Source: Strigamia acuminata (taxonomy: Eukaryota; Arthropoda; Chilopoda; Geophilomorpha; Linotaeniidae). From it: a stretch of DNA of 64,000 nt. The stretch is taken from NCBI GenBank assembly GCA_949358305.1, contig OX442315.1, positions 4,402,001 to 4,466,000 on the forward strand, in the 5' to 3' direction. The position numbers were made by a program, and so were the translations under genes. Under the pieces are notes generated by a model, which was not told where the DNA came from, ran no database searches, and saw only the letters and a list, made by a program, of their open reading frames with translations. Within the stretch, counting starts at the first letter, position 1. Each line of letters begins with the position of its first letter. Below, in pieces: positions 32,111 to 43,482 of the stretch.

Positions 32111-32575
32111 TTCTTTTTATCTTACAAACAACACATTTCAGCTTACTACAAAATTAGTAAGTTAACATTTGGTTGTGATAGAGTTGGGTTATGTCACAGT
32201 TCATAACTCCAAAATCTTATTTTTCCACTGAAACAACAAAACTGCCATTTTAAAATCCTCAAGAAAAACTTTGGTACAACATACATTTTCAAAATACAGA
32301 GTATTCACATTGCACAAATTGAGATTTATTCCTGTGCTCTTCCATGAATCTAAAACCTATCAACGGTTACCGTATTCGTCTTTACATGCCGCCAGGTAAG
32401 GGCACTTACCTTCAGCTTAAGAGTTTCTCTTGTCTATTTACATGAAAGCTGGATTGTTGGAACACTTGTGTAGAAAAATCCCAAACAGTGTGTACATTCA
32501 AGGTTTCTGTATTTGTAATTTTTTGTGATTCTGCAACCAACAATGGGATTACAAGGTTGTGGAATTATTGTATTA

Positions 32576-32759
32576 CAGTCGAAACTCTTTATAACGAATC
32601 GCGATATAACGAATTATCGATATAACAAATACCTAAAAATGGATGGTTCGGTTGGCTGGCCATAGAACACCATGTTAAAAAATTTTGGTATAACAAATTC
32701 TTGTTATAACGAATCGATTTTTCGGGTCCCTTGCGATTCGTTATAAAGAGTTTGGACTG
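32576..32759. mobile_element. 184-bp pogo/Tigger-like MITE, copy 1
   Basis: Ends CAGTCGAAACTCTTTATAAC and its complement, flanked by TA. Same length and sequence family as 34917-35100 and 58792-58975. Confidence 0.88.
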
Positions 32760-32999
32760 TATTCTAATTAAAAATCTATCTTTGAAGGCACGTTCAAAGT
32801 TTTGGTTTTTACGGTTTCTACCGTTTCTATAAACGAAATGGACATCAAAAACAGCCAAAAACCAGCACCAAAAATGTCAAAAACCAAAACCACGACTGAC
32901 GTGGTTTATTAATCGGTTTTTGCCGGGATTTGGTTTTTACAATCAAATCAAAGTTAGATCTACGGATCAGAATTTCAAGTGTAATAAACACTTCCAAGT

Positions 33000-33200
33000 T
33001 TTTTTGACTCGCCCGGCCCGGCGCTTATTTAGGCCCGGCGCATAACTGAAAATTCGCCGATTTTTTACTAAAAATGATCATTTTTCATAAAAATCACCCA
33101 TTTTTTGGGACCCGGCGTTTATTCAGGGCCGGCGACAATTGCTGGAACTGTCAGTGCTCGGCATTTAATCGAGTCCCGGCGTTAAATCAAGGCAGTACGG
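33000..33200. repeat. CCGGCG-rich dispersed repeat
   Basis: Recurring GCCCGGCG/CCCGGCGTTTA motifs; related motifs occur at 52945-53035. Element limits not resolved. Confidence 0.4.
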
Positions 33201-33269
33201 TAAATACTAAATTATGTTTAAATAAGGGAGCCACAACCTCAATTTGTTGGGTAAATAAAAGAAATGGAA

Positions 33270-33309
33270 TTTTTATGCATCATGTACGACTGTACATGAT
33301 GCATAAAAA
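33270..33309. repeat. Perfect 18-bp hairpin
   Basis: TTTTTATGCATCATGTAC (33270-33287), loop GACT, then the perfect complement 33292-33309. The following 100 bp recur inverted at 38120-38215. Confidence 0.8.
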
Positions 33310-33516
33310 ACTGGACCCTCACTCTAGGCCGGCAATTGAAATTGTGAGTAATTTCGTGTTTTGCCACTAGGTTAAACCCCAGACATCAACAGGTGATTAT
33401 ACTTGTGCGATTTCGACACAAAAACTATACAACAAACGGGCCTAAACACACACTCACAGTTGGGCACGTTTTTGTAAAGTATTTAGGTCGTTTTTATAAA
33501 GGCAGTGGCTATGTTC

Positions 33517-33800
33517 ACGTCCGACGTGAGCGTATTATTTTCATGACGCGCTGTGATTGGCTGAGACCCATTGATGTCGATTCGTTTCCTCGACGTAAGT
33601 TTTCTCAAATTCGATGTTCTGGAGGTTTTAGCTTTTTTTTTCTTACAAGGGGTATCGTAGACTCCTTTTGACCCCCCCCCCCTCCCACCCTTATCCGTTT
33701 TTAGCAAAGTCGACAAAATGAGGATTTTCATCAATGTATTTCAATGCATCTCTCAACCAATCACAGCGGGTCAAGAAAATAATACGTTCACGTCGGACGT
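33517..33800. mobile_element. Foldback MITE, 284 bp
   Basis: Arms of about 50 bp begin ACGTCCGACGTGA and pair with the right end with few mismatches. The interior includes a C-run at about 33670. Target duplication unclear. Confidence 0.75.
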
Positions 33801-34650
33801 CTAATGTAAAATTGGTGAATTTTTATAATCCCTTTCACCTGGTATCAAACTTTCCTCGCTTAGCAAGCCCTCCTTAGCAAGCATTGCATATGACCTTTTT
33901 GATATACTCTTCTGTTATGTTATATCATGTGACCAAAGTGAGTGTGAGCCTAAAACCAGGCAAACTACGCTAAGTGTTTTTCGCCCAAAGTGTGCACTTC
34001 ACTTCACACAATAATGCAAACATCCAAAAAAGGATGCAGGTAATCTGCCCATATCTGAATGAATGCACATGCATTTATTATTAAAATATTTGTTTTGACT
34101 TGTCAAATAAGATATATTTGAATGTCAGATTTGCAAGAAAGAAATGTTTTTTCATATTTTATTCATCTAAAGATAATGGAATTCAAGTGTAATTTAACCA
34201 TAATGCAAAATTTATAAACATTGGGCAATAAACACTGGGTAATTTATAATCCACCTATTAAGTTCTCCACATCTGAAGAGGCTTGAAGCATTTATGAGCA
34301 CTTTTATCACTATTCATTTTATTTTACTGTGTAAATTATTGAGTAATTTTTCTTTACATTAAAGATAGATGGTGGCTATAAACAAGTGGTTTTCTTACAT
34401 AGTTTTGATATTTTGCAGGTCATCTTTATCACTGCAAAGAAACCATTAAGTTTATAATTAGTTGATGATGTGCAAACACAGAAGGGGGCATTCAGAAAGT
34501 CAATTAAACTTGTTTATATTTTTAAAACCAGTCTAAATGTAAAATTTAAGATTTAAAATAAAAATGAGTTTAAATGACTACAATATGAATGCGCAAAGAA
34601 ATTTAATGAATTAAGGTTGTCAAACACTTTAATTTTTTAAAGAACAAATA
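33801..34650. other. Non-coding, no recognised feature
   Basis: Part of the putative receptor intron 1. The stretch 34480-34560 resembles 38345-38415. Confidence 0.4.
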
Positions 34651-34668
34651 CGGTATTTATTCGATTAA

Positions 34669-34882
34669 GGGACCATCCATAAATTACGTAACGCACCAAG
34701 GGGGAGGGGTTTTTCAAATTTTGTTACGTTCCATGTAAAAAAAAAATTTAATTTTAAGTAATCAAAATGTTGTTACGTAATTAGGGAGTGGCGGGGTCGG
34801 GAATGTGTTACGACCATGCTACAGAGGGGGGAGGGGGTCTAAAAATCCCAAATTTTGAGTTACCTAATTTCTGGACGGCCCC
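34669..34882. mobile_element. MITE with GGACCATCCATAAATTACGT end
   Basis: Left GGACCATCCATAAATTACGT pairs imperfectly with right TACCTAATTTCTGGACGGCC. This end type is widespread in animal MITEs. Confidence 0.65.
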
Positions 34883-34916
34883 TAAGAGCCATGGCTAATG
34901 CAGTAAAAAGATTGTA

Positions 34917-35100
34917 CAGTTGAAACTCTTTATAATGAATCGCAAGGGACCCGAAAAATCAATTCATTATAATGAGAATTTGTTATATCGAAATTTTTTA
35001 ACATGGTGTTCTTGGGCCAGCCAACCAAACCGCCCATTTTTAGGTATTTGTTATATTGATAATTCATTTTATCGCGATTCGTTATAATGAGTTTTGACTG
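34917..35100. mobile_element. 184-bp pogo/Tigger-like MITE, copy 2
   Basis: CAGTTGAAACTCTTTATAAT at one end, complement at the other, TA on both flanks; opposite orientation to copy 1. Confidence 0.87.
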
Positions 35101-35699
35101 TACTATCATGAAAAATTGATATTTTTTGTATTTACCGTAACAAACGTTGAACAGAAATATGTACCGTATTACCTCACGTAAAGCAGCATGTTGTTGGGCA
35201 TGGGTTTACCAGGTTTTTAAAATTGCGTACAAAAAGTTTATACCGGCATGCCGGTATAAAGTGAAACATTCCGGTGTAAGTGAAAAAGCGGATTTTTTTT
35301 TTTTACTTTTTATAGCCCGGATGAATAATTATGTTGGTATTTAGGCCTAAAATTTAAGTTTTCCTGATTTTCTGCAGGTTTTTACTAAAATCTGCGTAAA
35401 TTTATATAAATTTTCGGCAATTTCTGACATTTTGGAGATCTAAAAAGGATTTTAGCCTTGTTTTGGCGGACTTCTCATTTAGAAAAATTCGTTCTCACTT
35501 ACACCGGCATGCCGTTAAAAACGAGGTTTATCGGCATGCCTGTATAACTTGCACTACACCAGCATGCAAGTAGGGTAAAAATATTATATTTTCATGAAAA
35601 ACGGAAATTGTAATTGCAGTGGCGGTTTTGAAACCGCGGCTCTTATTCGAATAAATACGGTAGTTATGTTCCACGAAGACAATGAAGTGTTGTATCACT

Positions 35700-36900
35700 T
35701 GGAATTTGAGTTTTTCCAATAAGTCTCAGTCTTAAGTCAGGTAAATTACTACATTTCTTCTTCAGTCCAGCTTTCATATTATGGTGTAAGGTGAAAGTTT
35801 AGTGGTTGGTGTTTTCTTGCTTGGCTGCCGGGCTCATCTCTAGTGGGTTGGAAATTGAAAGATCGGCTTACAGTACCTGGCCTGTGTCCTAAATTTTTTT
35901 TATGTGCCTTATTTGACATTAGAATGGTTTGGGTCCCAGAGTTTTGAACTTCTCTGTGCCTTGTCTACAGGGAGTTTACTGTATTAAAAAAAAGAAGAAA
36001 ACCAGTTAAGCGTTAAATAAAATAAAATAAATTGTGATTTATTGATTTCTATTTCTTTCGGCAACGAGTACCGTATTATAAAATATATTTTTTCACTGCA
36101 TATAACTAGCGCCCTCTATAAAATTAGTTGCAAACTTTAAAAAATCAAAACGGCGTCTTAACTAATTGACCTGAAAATTGTCCATAAATCCGTAATGCCT
36201 TATATCAGAACGGCACATTTTACCCTTATGCCTCCGAGGGTTAATCGGTAAAATACTGTAGTTTCATTTTTCATTTGTATTTTCATATGCATTGCGGCCA
36301 GACAGGTCCAAGACCTCATACCGTAAAATTTATGGAAATAAAAATTATAATAACAGATTAAAACGAGCCAAATCAAATCGCAGGCTTAACACAAACTAGC
36401 ATAATTGTATTTTTAATCTTTATTTGGAGTCCTTTGGAGTCCTCCATTAAAGTAATTGCGCTTCAGCCAGGTTGTTGTTGTTGTTGTTGTTGTTCCTCCA
36501 GTCTGCTTTAAGGCAATTTCTTGATTTGACGTGGTCAGTTGCATGCGGCGCTGCATGTAGTCACGTTCCATGTAAGGATCACCTTATTGACCATTCTAGG
36601 TAGACTGGATTGGGATGACATTTGATTCGGTGCAATCAATTGAAAGGACACATGCACTACCGGAAATTGATGCTCCTAGTACGTGTGTATAATTTCCTCC
36701 AATTCCGTGAGGGGTCGAAATCCGTCCAAACAACAATGAGCTGGTGCTAATGAAACTACAGGCTTTATTCACTAGTCACAAATACGTGAAAACAAAATTA
36801 AAGCTGAGAAACATTTTTTATTAGCAATTAAGTATTGCTGCACTTTGTGGGTATAGATTGTACAATTTTTAATAACTTTTTGAAAAATTTTTCTTTGTGA
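35700..36900. other. Non-coding with (GTT)n microsatellite
   Basis: A GTT repeat of about eight units lies at 36472-36494. No gene is supported. Confidence 0.5.
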
Positions 36901-36907
36901 AGGAATA

Positions 36908-37816
36908 ATACCGTATTTTACCGATTAAGAGTCGCCCTCGAATAGTAGCCGCGGCTGAGACATCAAGAGTACTATATTTTTGCAAAAGTACGATATTGTT
37001 TCTGTATTGTTACGTGCCTGGACTGCGCTGAAATCAGCGGGTCTAGATTAATTTAATGATTACATGTATTCAATCCCATGAAAAAAAAGCTTATGAATTG
37101 ATTTAAAAAGAAAACTTATTTTTCTTTCTCTCTTTACAAACTCTCAGTTAATTAAGCCTATAAGAAAGGTGAGAATTGTTACATGTGGCATCCCCATGTC
37201 GCACATAACAGTATTTAACCTCACGAACGATGAACGTAAGCTACACTTCGTTTGTGACGTTCAGACTTCGTTTGTTACATTAATCCTTCCAACCCGAAAG
37301 AATTGGCCTCCCATCTCTCCCTAAGATGGGTATTTTTTTACCCAGATTCTGCGCATGCGCAAAATCCGAGTCTTAGTGATTGCCGGAGGAATTTGGCCAA
37401 CACGTGTGTTTTTGACAACAACAAAGATGGCCGCCGCAACACCTGGTGGCAATGATTGACATTAGCGGAGCCTGCTGATGATCATGATTTATGTCCTTTG
37501 GACTCCTAAGATGGGTCTTTTTTGACCCAGTTAAACTTTGAGTTCAAATTATAAAAAAACTTAAAAAATTTTAAAAATTTCAACTGTGGTATAGTGTCTA
37601 GTGATGTTTCAAAGGAATAGTCAGCAAAAATCAGAGCGAAAAAAAAATATTTCTTATAAAAATAATGATTTTTTTAAAACAGGGTTACAAACTGACCCAT
37701 CTCAGGGTTGGAAGGGTTAAACAAACGTAACATACGAAAAACCGAAATTGCAATTGCTGACAAAAATTGCAGTTTTGAATAAGACCTGCGGCTCTTAATC
37801 GATAAAATACGGTATT
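36908..37816. mobile_element. Foldback element with TACCGTATTTTACCGATTAA ends and nested insertions
   Basis: Left ATACCGTATTTTACCGATTA and right TAATCGATAAAATACGGTAT are inverted repeats. A piggyBac-like MITE (37280-37720) and another insert-like stretch (37015-37250) lie within. Confidence 0.55.
37280..37720. mobile_element. piggyBac-like MITE with TTAA target, copy 1
   Basis: TTAA precedes TCCTTCCAACCC and follows GGGTTGGAAGGG: matching inverted ends with TTAA on both sides, the piggyBac hallmark. The interior has inverted CTAAGATGGGT/CACCC-type segments. Confidence 0.75.
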
Positions 37817-38908
37817 TCAAAATGTTAGCAGTTATCAACTGCCCGCATCGTGAGTCTGGTATGTTTGTCTTTCGTTCCTTGTTTGCTGACTTTTCTTTAA
37901 TTATGGCACACCGTACCTTGCAGTGCCACCGGTGTTAGTTATTCTAATGTCATCGTCTTTGTTTTACATCTCTGCTACATAATTCAACTTTAGTGCGTAC
38001 CGGAACTTTTATTTCTTAATATTTTACATCTATACAGTTTTTCTACGAGAATAATTTACATGTAGCTTTTTAAAACTGTCCTCTTAATTATAAAAGGATC
38101 ACTGTAAGCAAGGCTATAATATCACCTGTTGACGTCTAGTTCTTCACCTAGTGGCAAAACACGAAACTACTCACAATTCCAATTGCCAGCAGAGTGTGAG
38201 GGTCCAGTTTTTTTGAACACGACTGTACATACAAGATTGCACGTGCAACTTCCACATATGTTATAAACAACACTGCACAGCTGTGGTATCACTGTTAAAA
38301 ACTGGTACAATATCGGTTAAAAAATGGTTTTCGGTAGTGCAAAAGTACGAGGCGCATTCATAAAGTCATTTAAATTTGTTGATATTTTTTAAACCAGTCT
38401 AAATGTAAAATTTTAGACTTGCATATACCGGTTTTTAGTTTTCAGTATTGGTATGCTCTAAGTACTGCTTTAAATGCTCTTCCAGTTCTGTTTACTGCTT
38501 GCCATAACAGTAAGCAAGTGTCAGATTACTGTATTCCTCAATGTACCAATATTCACGCGATTGGAATACGAAATGAAGCTTTAAATGGCATTGAATTATT
38601 CAATATATGACAAAAGAAATACAAAACAATTTTTAAAAAAATATTTTTTTTTTGTCTTATTTAAAGGGCGAGTGCACTGAGTGTTTTCATTAATTTTTTA
38701 AAGGAACCAACATAAAAATATAAAATTGTTGATTAAAATTTTTAATTGGTGGATTTATAATGGTGCAATAATAATTTCAATATGTTGACAGAATGTGTGC
38801 TTAACATGGTAGAAATTAAACTTCTTGTCATGTAAATCAAACTGAAAATCATAATTTGCAATTTTTAGTATTTATTTTCGTTCCTGATTAAGTTTCATAG
38901 ACATTTAT

Positions 38909-39170
38909 TGTGGAGTTTTTCGGGTTCGAGACCGAGGACGGGCGACAACGGTCGCCAGGAGGCGGGCGGACATACGCAAATATGTCCAGTAGACGTTTTG
39001 GAGTAAAACAGCCAATCGGGGCTGTTCGTTTGTGGTCAGCCAATCAGAGCTGACCAATGCGATATATAAAGAAGAATTGTTGTTAATAAAATTACTTGAA
39101 GTTAACTAGAGCTTGTAGTTGTGTCTTGGTAATTTCGGGTCAGCTGATCCCAAGTTTGGGATAGTTTACA
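38909..39170 (+). repeat. 5' LTR of SAP-ORF element
   Basis: 262 bp, TG...CA. It has two CCAAT boxes (GCCAATCGGGGCTG, GCCAATCAGAGCTG), a TATA-like GATATATAAA (39061-39070) and AATAAA (39085-39090). Identical as read to 40699-40960. Confidence 0.93.
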
Positions 39171-39357
39171 TCAGAAGTGGGATAGAAGGATTCGATGCGA
39201 CGATAAAGTAGATGAATAAGTAGACGGAAAAGTAGAAGACGATTGTTTTTGGCGACGGAAGCGGAATTCGGGTTGGCAAATAGCGCGTGGACGGTTCGGG
39301 AAACGAGAGACGATTCGCTGGAACACCGCGTGTTACGAGGGTTAGCCGAATTACGAG

Positions 39358-40782
39358 ATGGCCGGAGCAAAAACAATGACGAACGACGAATTCATTGCGG
39401 AACAAATCGCGCAGATAAAGCAAATGATGCAGGCGATGCAGAGGAAACCGGAAAAACCAAAAGAAGTGAAGAACGCGCCAAAGTTACCACGTGTTACGAA
39501 GATTACGAACGAAAAGAGGGCCGCAGCAGAAGCAGTTTTAGCAAAGATTCGACGTGGAGAACTTCCAACCGAGACTAGATCGTACGACGAATGGTCGAAA
39601 CTGAGAATCCAAGATGTCAAGCCATTGTTACAAACCCGTAACATTGTGCCAGCAAAGTCGAAATTTGATATGATAAGTCAATTGCGACGAGCAATACGTG
39701 CAGAAGCAGGAATCGGCGAAGGCGAAGGCAGAGATGAAGACGACGACGAAGAAAGCGACGAAGATGACGAAAATGACGTAGAAGAAACGGTTCGAAATAC
39801 GGATCGAAACGAAGAATTGGGCGGTGAATTAAATGGCGATAACGAAGAGAGCGAAGAGAATCGAGATGCGATTAGTGCAAATTCGAACAAAGTCGATACG
39901 AAGTCGGAGGAATTGGATGCACAATCAAACGAACTAGACGTGGAACAGGGGGAGTTTAGTGCGAGTTTGAAGGAGGTGAACGATGAAGTTAGCTACGAAT
40001 TAGATGACGAAGACGAGGTGATTCGAGATGAGGAGGCAAGCGAAACGCAAAACGAATTTGTCGCGGGGTTAGATGAACTCGACGGGGGCGGAGTTGGGCT
40101 TGGCAACAGACCGGAGGAATTCGAAGTAAACGACGAATTGGACAAGCTTCTGCCGCGCATGGAGGCACGATACGAGACGTTCGGGAGCGAAAAAGAGAAC
40201 GATGGAGACAGACGCGATTTCCGAGCCGAAGAAGACAAAACGAAGGCCGAACTAGTTAGGACGAATTCAAACGCCGAAGCGGACGAAATAGGCGCGTATT
40301 TGAGTGGAGTCGACGAGATTGACACGAGCCTAGAGATTGCCAAGGCGGGGACCGATGCGAGATCGGATGGCGACAACTCAGGACGGGAGAACGAGAAGCC
40401 ACAGAGCGATATAAGGGCAAATAGCGATGTGACGGGGACGCAAACGGAAAAGGGGGTGGCATTGATTCGGCCCACGAGGGGCGTAAAGGATCGAAAAACG
40501 GGCCACGAGGATAAAACGAGCGATGAGACAGAGCGCAGACGACGAAGAAATCAAAGTAAAGACAAGACGAATCGAATTTGGCGTACGAAACTCAAATCAA
40601 GTGATCGGGTGAGAAAATGGAGGTTCAAGGACGACGCAATGTCGGGAGCAGAGGACGAGGCGTCGGCGAGGACGCCGACGTTTAGTCGGATGACCGAGTG
40701 TGGAGTTTTTCGGGTTCGAGACCGAGGACGGGCGACAACGGTCGCCAGGAGGCGGGCGGACATACGCAAATATGTCCAGTAG
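39358..40782 (+). CDS. Novel SAP-domain acidic protein of the LTR element
   Basis: 474 codons. ATG at 39358 is the first after an in-frame TAG at 39343, and the last 28 codons lie inside the 3' LTR. Residues 8-28 could form a short coiled coil. Residues 78-113 (EWSKLRIQDVKPLLQ, then KSKFDMISQLRRAI) match a SAP motif, a helix-extended-helix DNA-binding module. Residues about 120-390 are very acidic and low in complexity (EDDDEESDEDDEND), predicted disordered. Residues 395-474 are basic (ERRRRRNQ, RIWRTKLKSSDRVRK). No Gag capsid, zinc knuckle or enzyme motif is seen. I infer a nucleic-acid-binding, perhaps Gag-like or chromatin-targeting protein. The family is not recognised. Confidence 0.8.
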   Translation: MAGAKTMTNDEFIAEQIAQIKQMMQAMQRKPEKPKEVKNAPKLPRVTKITNEKRAAAEAVLAKIRRGELPTETRSYDEWSKLRIQDVKPLLQTRNIVPAKSKFDMISQLRRAIRAEAGIGEGEGRDEDDDEESDEDDENDVEETVRNTDRNEELGGELNGDNEESEENRDAISANSNKVDTKSEELDAQSNELDVEQGEFSASLKEVNDEVSYELDDEDEVIRDEEASETQNEFVAGLDELDGGGVGLGNRPEEFEVNDELDKLLPRMEARYETFGSEKENDGDRRDFRAEEDKTKAELVRTNSNAEADEIGAYLSGVDEIDTSLEIAKAGTDARSDGDNSGRENEKPQSDIRANSDVTGTQTEKGVALIRPTRGVKDRKTGHEDKTSDETERRRRRNQSKDKTNRIWRTKLKSSDRVRKWRFKDDAMSGAEDEASARTPTFSRMTECGVFRVRDRGRATTVARRRADIRKYVQ

Positions 40783-40960
40783 ACGTTTTGGAGTAAAACA
40801 GCCAATCGGGGCTGTTCGTTTGTGGTCAGCCAATCAGAGCTGACCAATGCGATATATAAAGAAGAATTGTTGTTAATAAAATTACTTGAAGTTAACTAGA
40901 GCTTGTAGTTGTGTCTTGGTAATTTCGGGTCAGCTGATCCCAAGTTTGGGATAGTTTACA
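40699..40960 (+). repeat. 3' LTR of SAP-ORF element
   Basis: 262 bp, identical to 38909-39170; its first 84 bp encode the end of the SAP-domain ORF. Confidence 0.93.
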
Positions 40961-41393
40961 TTTATGAATAATCGCTTCAGCGCTTCAGTGCTTATTTATA
41001 ATTGTCTGAAGAGTGGTTAAACGGAGGAAAAGAGAGTCGGTTGTGAATATTAAAAGAATAAAAATATATATTTAATTCAATTTAAAATAAATCAATAAAT
41101 CAAAATCAAAAGTAAATTTAAAAAATTAAAATAATAAAAATAGATATAATAAAAATAAAAGTCACGTGACGTATAGAATATAACTCAGACCTGGCGTGGT
41201 TATCGGGACAATCACTTCAGCGCCTTCAGCATGTCATTCATGATACCCCTTATTGATGGACCCAAGGGGTGATCAAAAATACAATTTTTTCAAACAAAAA
41301 TTCAAATTTAGGCTCAAAAAAACTTATTCTGAGACCAAAATCATTCCATTTTGGCCAAAACAGCCAATTTTTGACCAAATACAGTCTTTTTTA

Positions 41394-41780
41394 TTACCAA
41401 AAACAGCCTTTTTTATTACCAAAAATAGCCTTTTTTTGACCAAAAATAGCCTTTTTTTGACCAAAAATAGCCTTTTTTTTTTACCAAAAATAGCCTTTTT
41501 TTGACCAAAAATAGCCTTTTTTTGACCAAAAATAGCCTTTTTTTGACCAAAAATAGCCTTTTTTTGACCAAAAATAGCCTTTTTTTGACCAAAAATAGCT
41601 TTTTTTTGACCAAAAATAGCCTTTTTTTGACCAAAAATAGTCTTTTTTTGACCAAAAATAGCCTTTTTTTGACCAAAAATAGCCTTTTTTTGACCAAAAC
41701 CAGCCTTTTTTGACCAAAAATAGCCTTTTTTTGACCAAAAATAGCCTTTTTTTGACCAAAACCAGCCTTTTTTGACCAAA
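41394..41780. repeat. 21-bp minisatellite (GACCAAAAATAGCCTTTTTTT)
   Basis: About 18 near-identical 21-bp units. Frames through it on both strands (repeats of KKAIFGQ or TKNSLFL) arise because 21 is a multiple of three and are not called as genes. Confidence 0.95.
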
Positions 41781-41966
41781 AACACCCAATTTTTGAGATA
41801 CGACGTATGTGGGGGGAAAAGTGTGCTTTAGAATCAAAGAAATGCGATATGTGAATTACCACTGTACGTAGATGACCGGAAAGAGTCCTTTGGTATTAAT
41901 AAAACTTTGTTAAATATACACTATATTACATCCATATTTATAACCGTATTGCATTTCTCTTTTCAG

Positions 41967-42418
41967 ATAAGTGCTCTTATCCTGGACGGCTTTTGCCCGT
42001 CGTCTTTTCAATTTCCCAAATTTCGCTTTGGGAATTTGCTCTTGGAGTAGAGGAGTAGAGGAGCACTCAACTTTATTCGATATCCCTGTGCAAGAATGTA
42101 TGCTGCTGCGATAAGTGTCCGGAGATGACATGGCTACTCATCACTTTATCTGCCTGAGACTATTGACAACGGTGACTTTATCCATCGTTGTTGTTTTAGT
42201 CTTTGCCGGAAACAGTCGCGTCGAATCATCCGAAAAACAATCGTTGAACTTTGGCGTGATTTTGCCACATTCTGCGTTCATTACGCGCGTTAGAGCGTAC
42301 AGAAATAAATTAAAAGTAGCTCTTGATGACATCAAGAAGAGCAAATTTAATTTCTCCTCTCATTACATCGTGGAGGCACCTGAACTCTATTTGATGCATG
42401 TAACACCCAGTCCAATTG
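41967..42418 (+). CDS. NMDA-type glutamate receptor subunit, first coding exon
   Basis: The exon follows a good acceptor (CTCTTTTCAG, 41957-41966). It holds some 5' UTR and starts translation at ATG 42130 (MATHHFICLRLL), with a signal peptide up to about residue 30. It then enters the amino-terminal ligand-binding-like domain (FGVILPHSAFITRVRAYRNK). It ends in phase 1 at the donor GGTAAGT (42419). A short overlapping upstream ATG at 42125 in another frame could lower translation. Joined to 57084-57262 the frame is continuous. The gene is probably GluN2-type: a synaptic, membrane-bound, glutamate-gated cation channel. Only the first ~155 residues are in the window. Confidence 0.75.
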
Positions 42419-42717
42419 GTAAGTTTATTTTAGCACAAACTACAGTTTGTGCCCAGTATCTTGAAGCTACATTCGTACTGCGCAGACGATTTTCTAATTC
42501 CAGTTGTTATTTAGCAGTATTAAGCCTAATTTTAGGCCTAATAATGCTAAACTTGTTTCTGAAAGTAATTTACAATGTAGTACCGAAATATTGTAGCTTT
42601 ATTTTTTGTGTGCACTACAAGCTTGACCCTTGTGTTGTATAATATAACACCATGGTGTTATATTTCAACCAAAATTAACAACTTAAATGATAAAATGATT
42701 AAATAAAAGGTGCGTTC

Positions 42718-43192
42718 AATATAAAATGGATTTCCGAAATCGTGATTTTGTTGATTTTTTGAAATCAAGGAAATCGGATTTCAACTTTGAACGGCCTTAA
42801 TTTTTTTGGAAATCCAACTGTTGCGCATTCGCAATTTGACTTCCTGTTTGAAGTTTAGAAACTTTTGGCTGCATTTGATAGCTGAAACGCGGCCGAAATA
42901 TCACGATTTTCCAAATTGCAATTGCATTTGCAATTTTCTCAATTGCGATTGTTAAATTGCAAACAAAAATAACTGCTCTGATCGCTTTGTGTAAAATTCA
43001 AGATGGCTGAAAATCAACTTGAAACCAAGGAAATCAAGGAAAGCGACCCTACACGTTGCTCTCGCAAAATCGGATTTTCTGAAATCCGATTTCGTTTTTA
43101 CGACGGAAAAACCGTCAATTCCGGACTCCCGAAAGCAGCGAAAGCAGCGAAATTAGCTAAATCAGCAAAATCCATTTTATATTGAACGCGCC
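42718..43192. mobile_element. Foldback MITE, about 475 bp
   Basis: Left AGGTGCGTTCAATATAAAAT and right ATTTTATATTGAACGCGCCT are inverted repeats. The short frame at 43003-43185 belongs to the element and is not thought to be a gene. Confidence 0.78.
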
Positions 43193-43244
43193 TAAAGATT
43201 TTTATCTCATTAATATTGTTGTTGTAATTTTTAAATATTTTAGG

Positions 43245-43380
43245 GCAAAATTCGAATATAACACCACCGTGTTGTATTCGAATACAACAATATGGTGTTA
43301 TATTCGAATTTTTTTGACCATGTTTACAAATTCAAGGTTTTTTGACAAACTCGAATATAACACCATCCTGTACTATTCGG
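43245..43380. repeat. TTCGAATATAACACCA palindromic cluster
   Basis: TTCGAATATAACACCA-type motifs occur in both orientations; a related palindrome (TATAACACCATGGTGTTATA) lies at about 42643-42662. Confidence 0.6.
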
Positions 43381-43482
43381 GTGAAGACGATAGCGATGTA
43401 TAGAAAACAATAGTAGGCGTAGTAATCAGGGGTGCAGGGAGTCTTCATATTAATCTAGGGAGGTTTGTGTGTCTAGACCGCC

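Larger units (their letters stand above)
34652..35665. mobile_element. Foldback element with ACGGTATTTATTCG ends, holding nested MITEs
   Basis: The left end ACGGTATTTATTCGATTAAG has an inverted counterpart near 35635-35665. Two further MITEs lie inside (34669-34882 and 34917-35100). Internal repeats with GGCATGCCGG at 35240-35560 resemble 60160-60330. Confidence 0.5.
38904..40965 (+). mobile_element. Non-autonomous LTR element carrying a SAP-domain ORF
   Basis: Identical 262-bp LTRs flank 1.5 kb of interior. The perfect 5-bp target duplication TTTAT lies at 38904-38908 and 40961-40965. Immediately after the left LTR comes TCAGAAGTGGGAT, a sequence often found at that position in LTR elements and taken as the primer binding region. 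The interior holds one intact 474-codon frame and no protease, RT, RNase H or integrase, so replication must be in trans. The interior is distinctly richer in G+C than its AT-rich surroundings. No strong polypurine tract is evident before the right LTR. Confidence 0.93.

Noticed and set aside
39243-40847. Other frames within the SAP-ORF element
   Set aside because: Overlap the 474-codon frame on other frames or strands; acidic codon runs keep the antisense strand open (poly-Ser frames).
41324-41862. Long KKAIFGQ-type frames on the minus strand
   Set aside because: By-product of the 21-bp array; open in all three minus frames.
43003-43185. 60-codon frame (ends AKAAKLAKSAKSILY)
   Set aside because: Lies inside a foldback MITE and reads into its terminal repeat; no homologues recognised.
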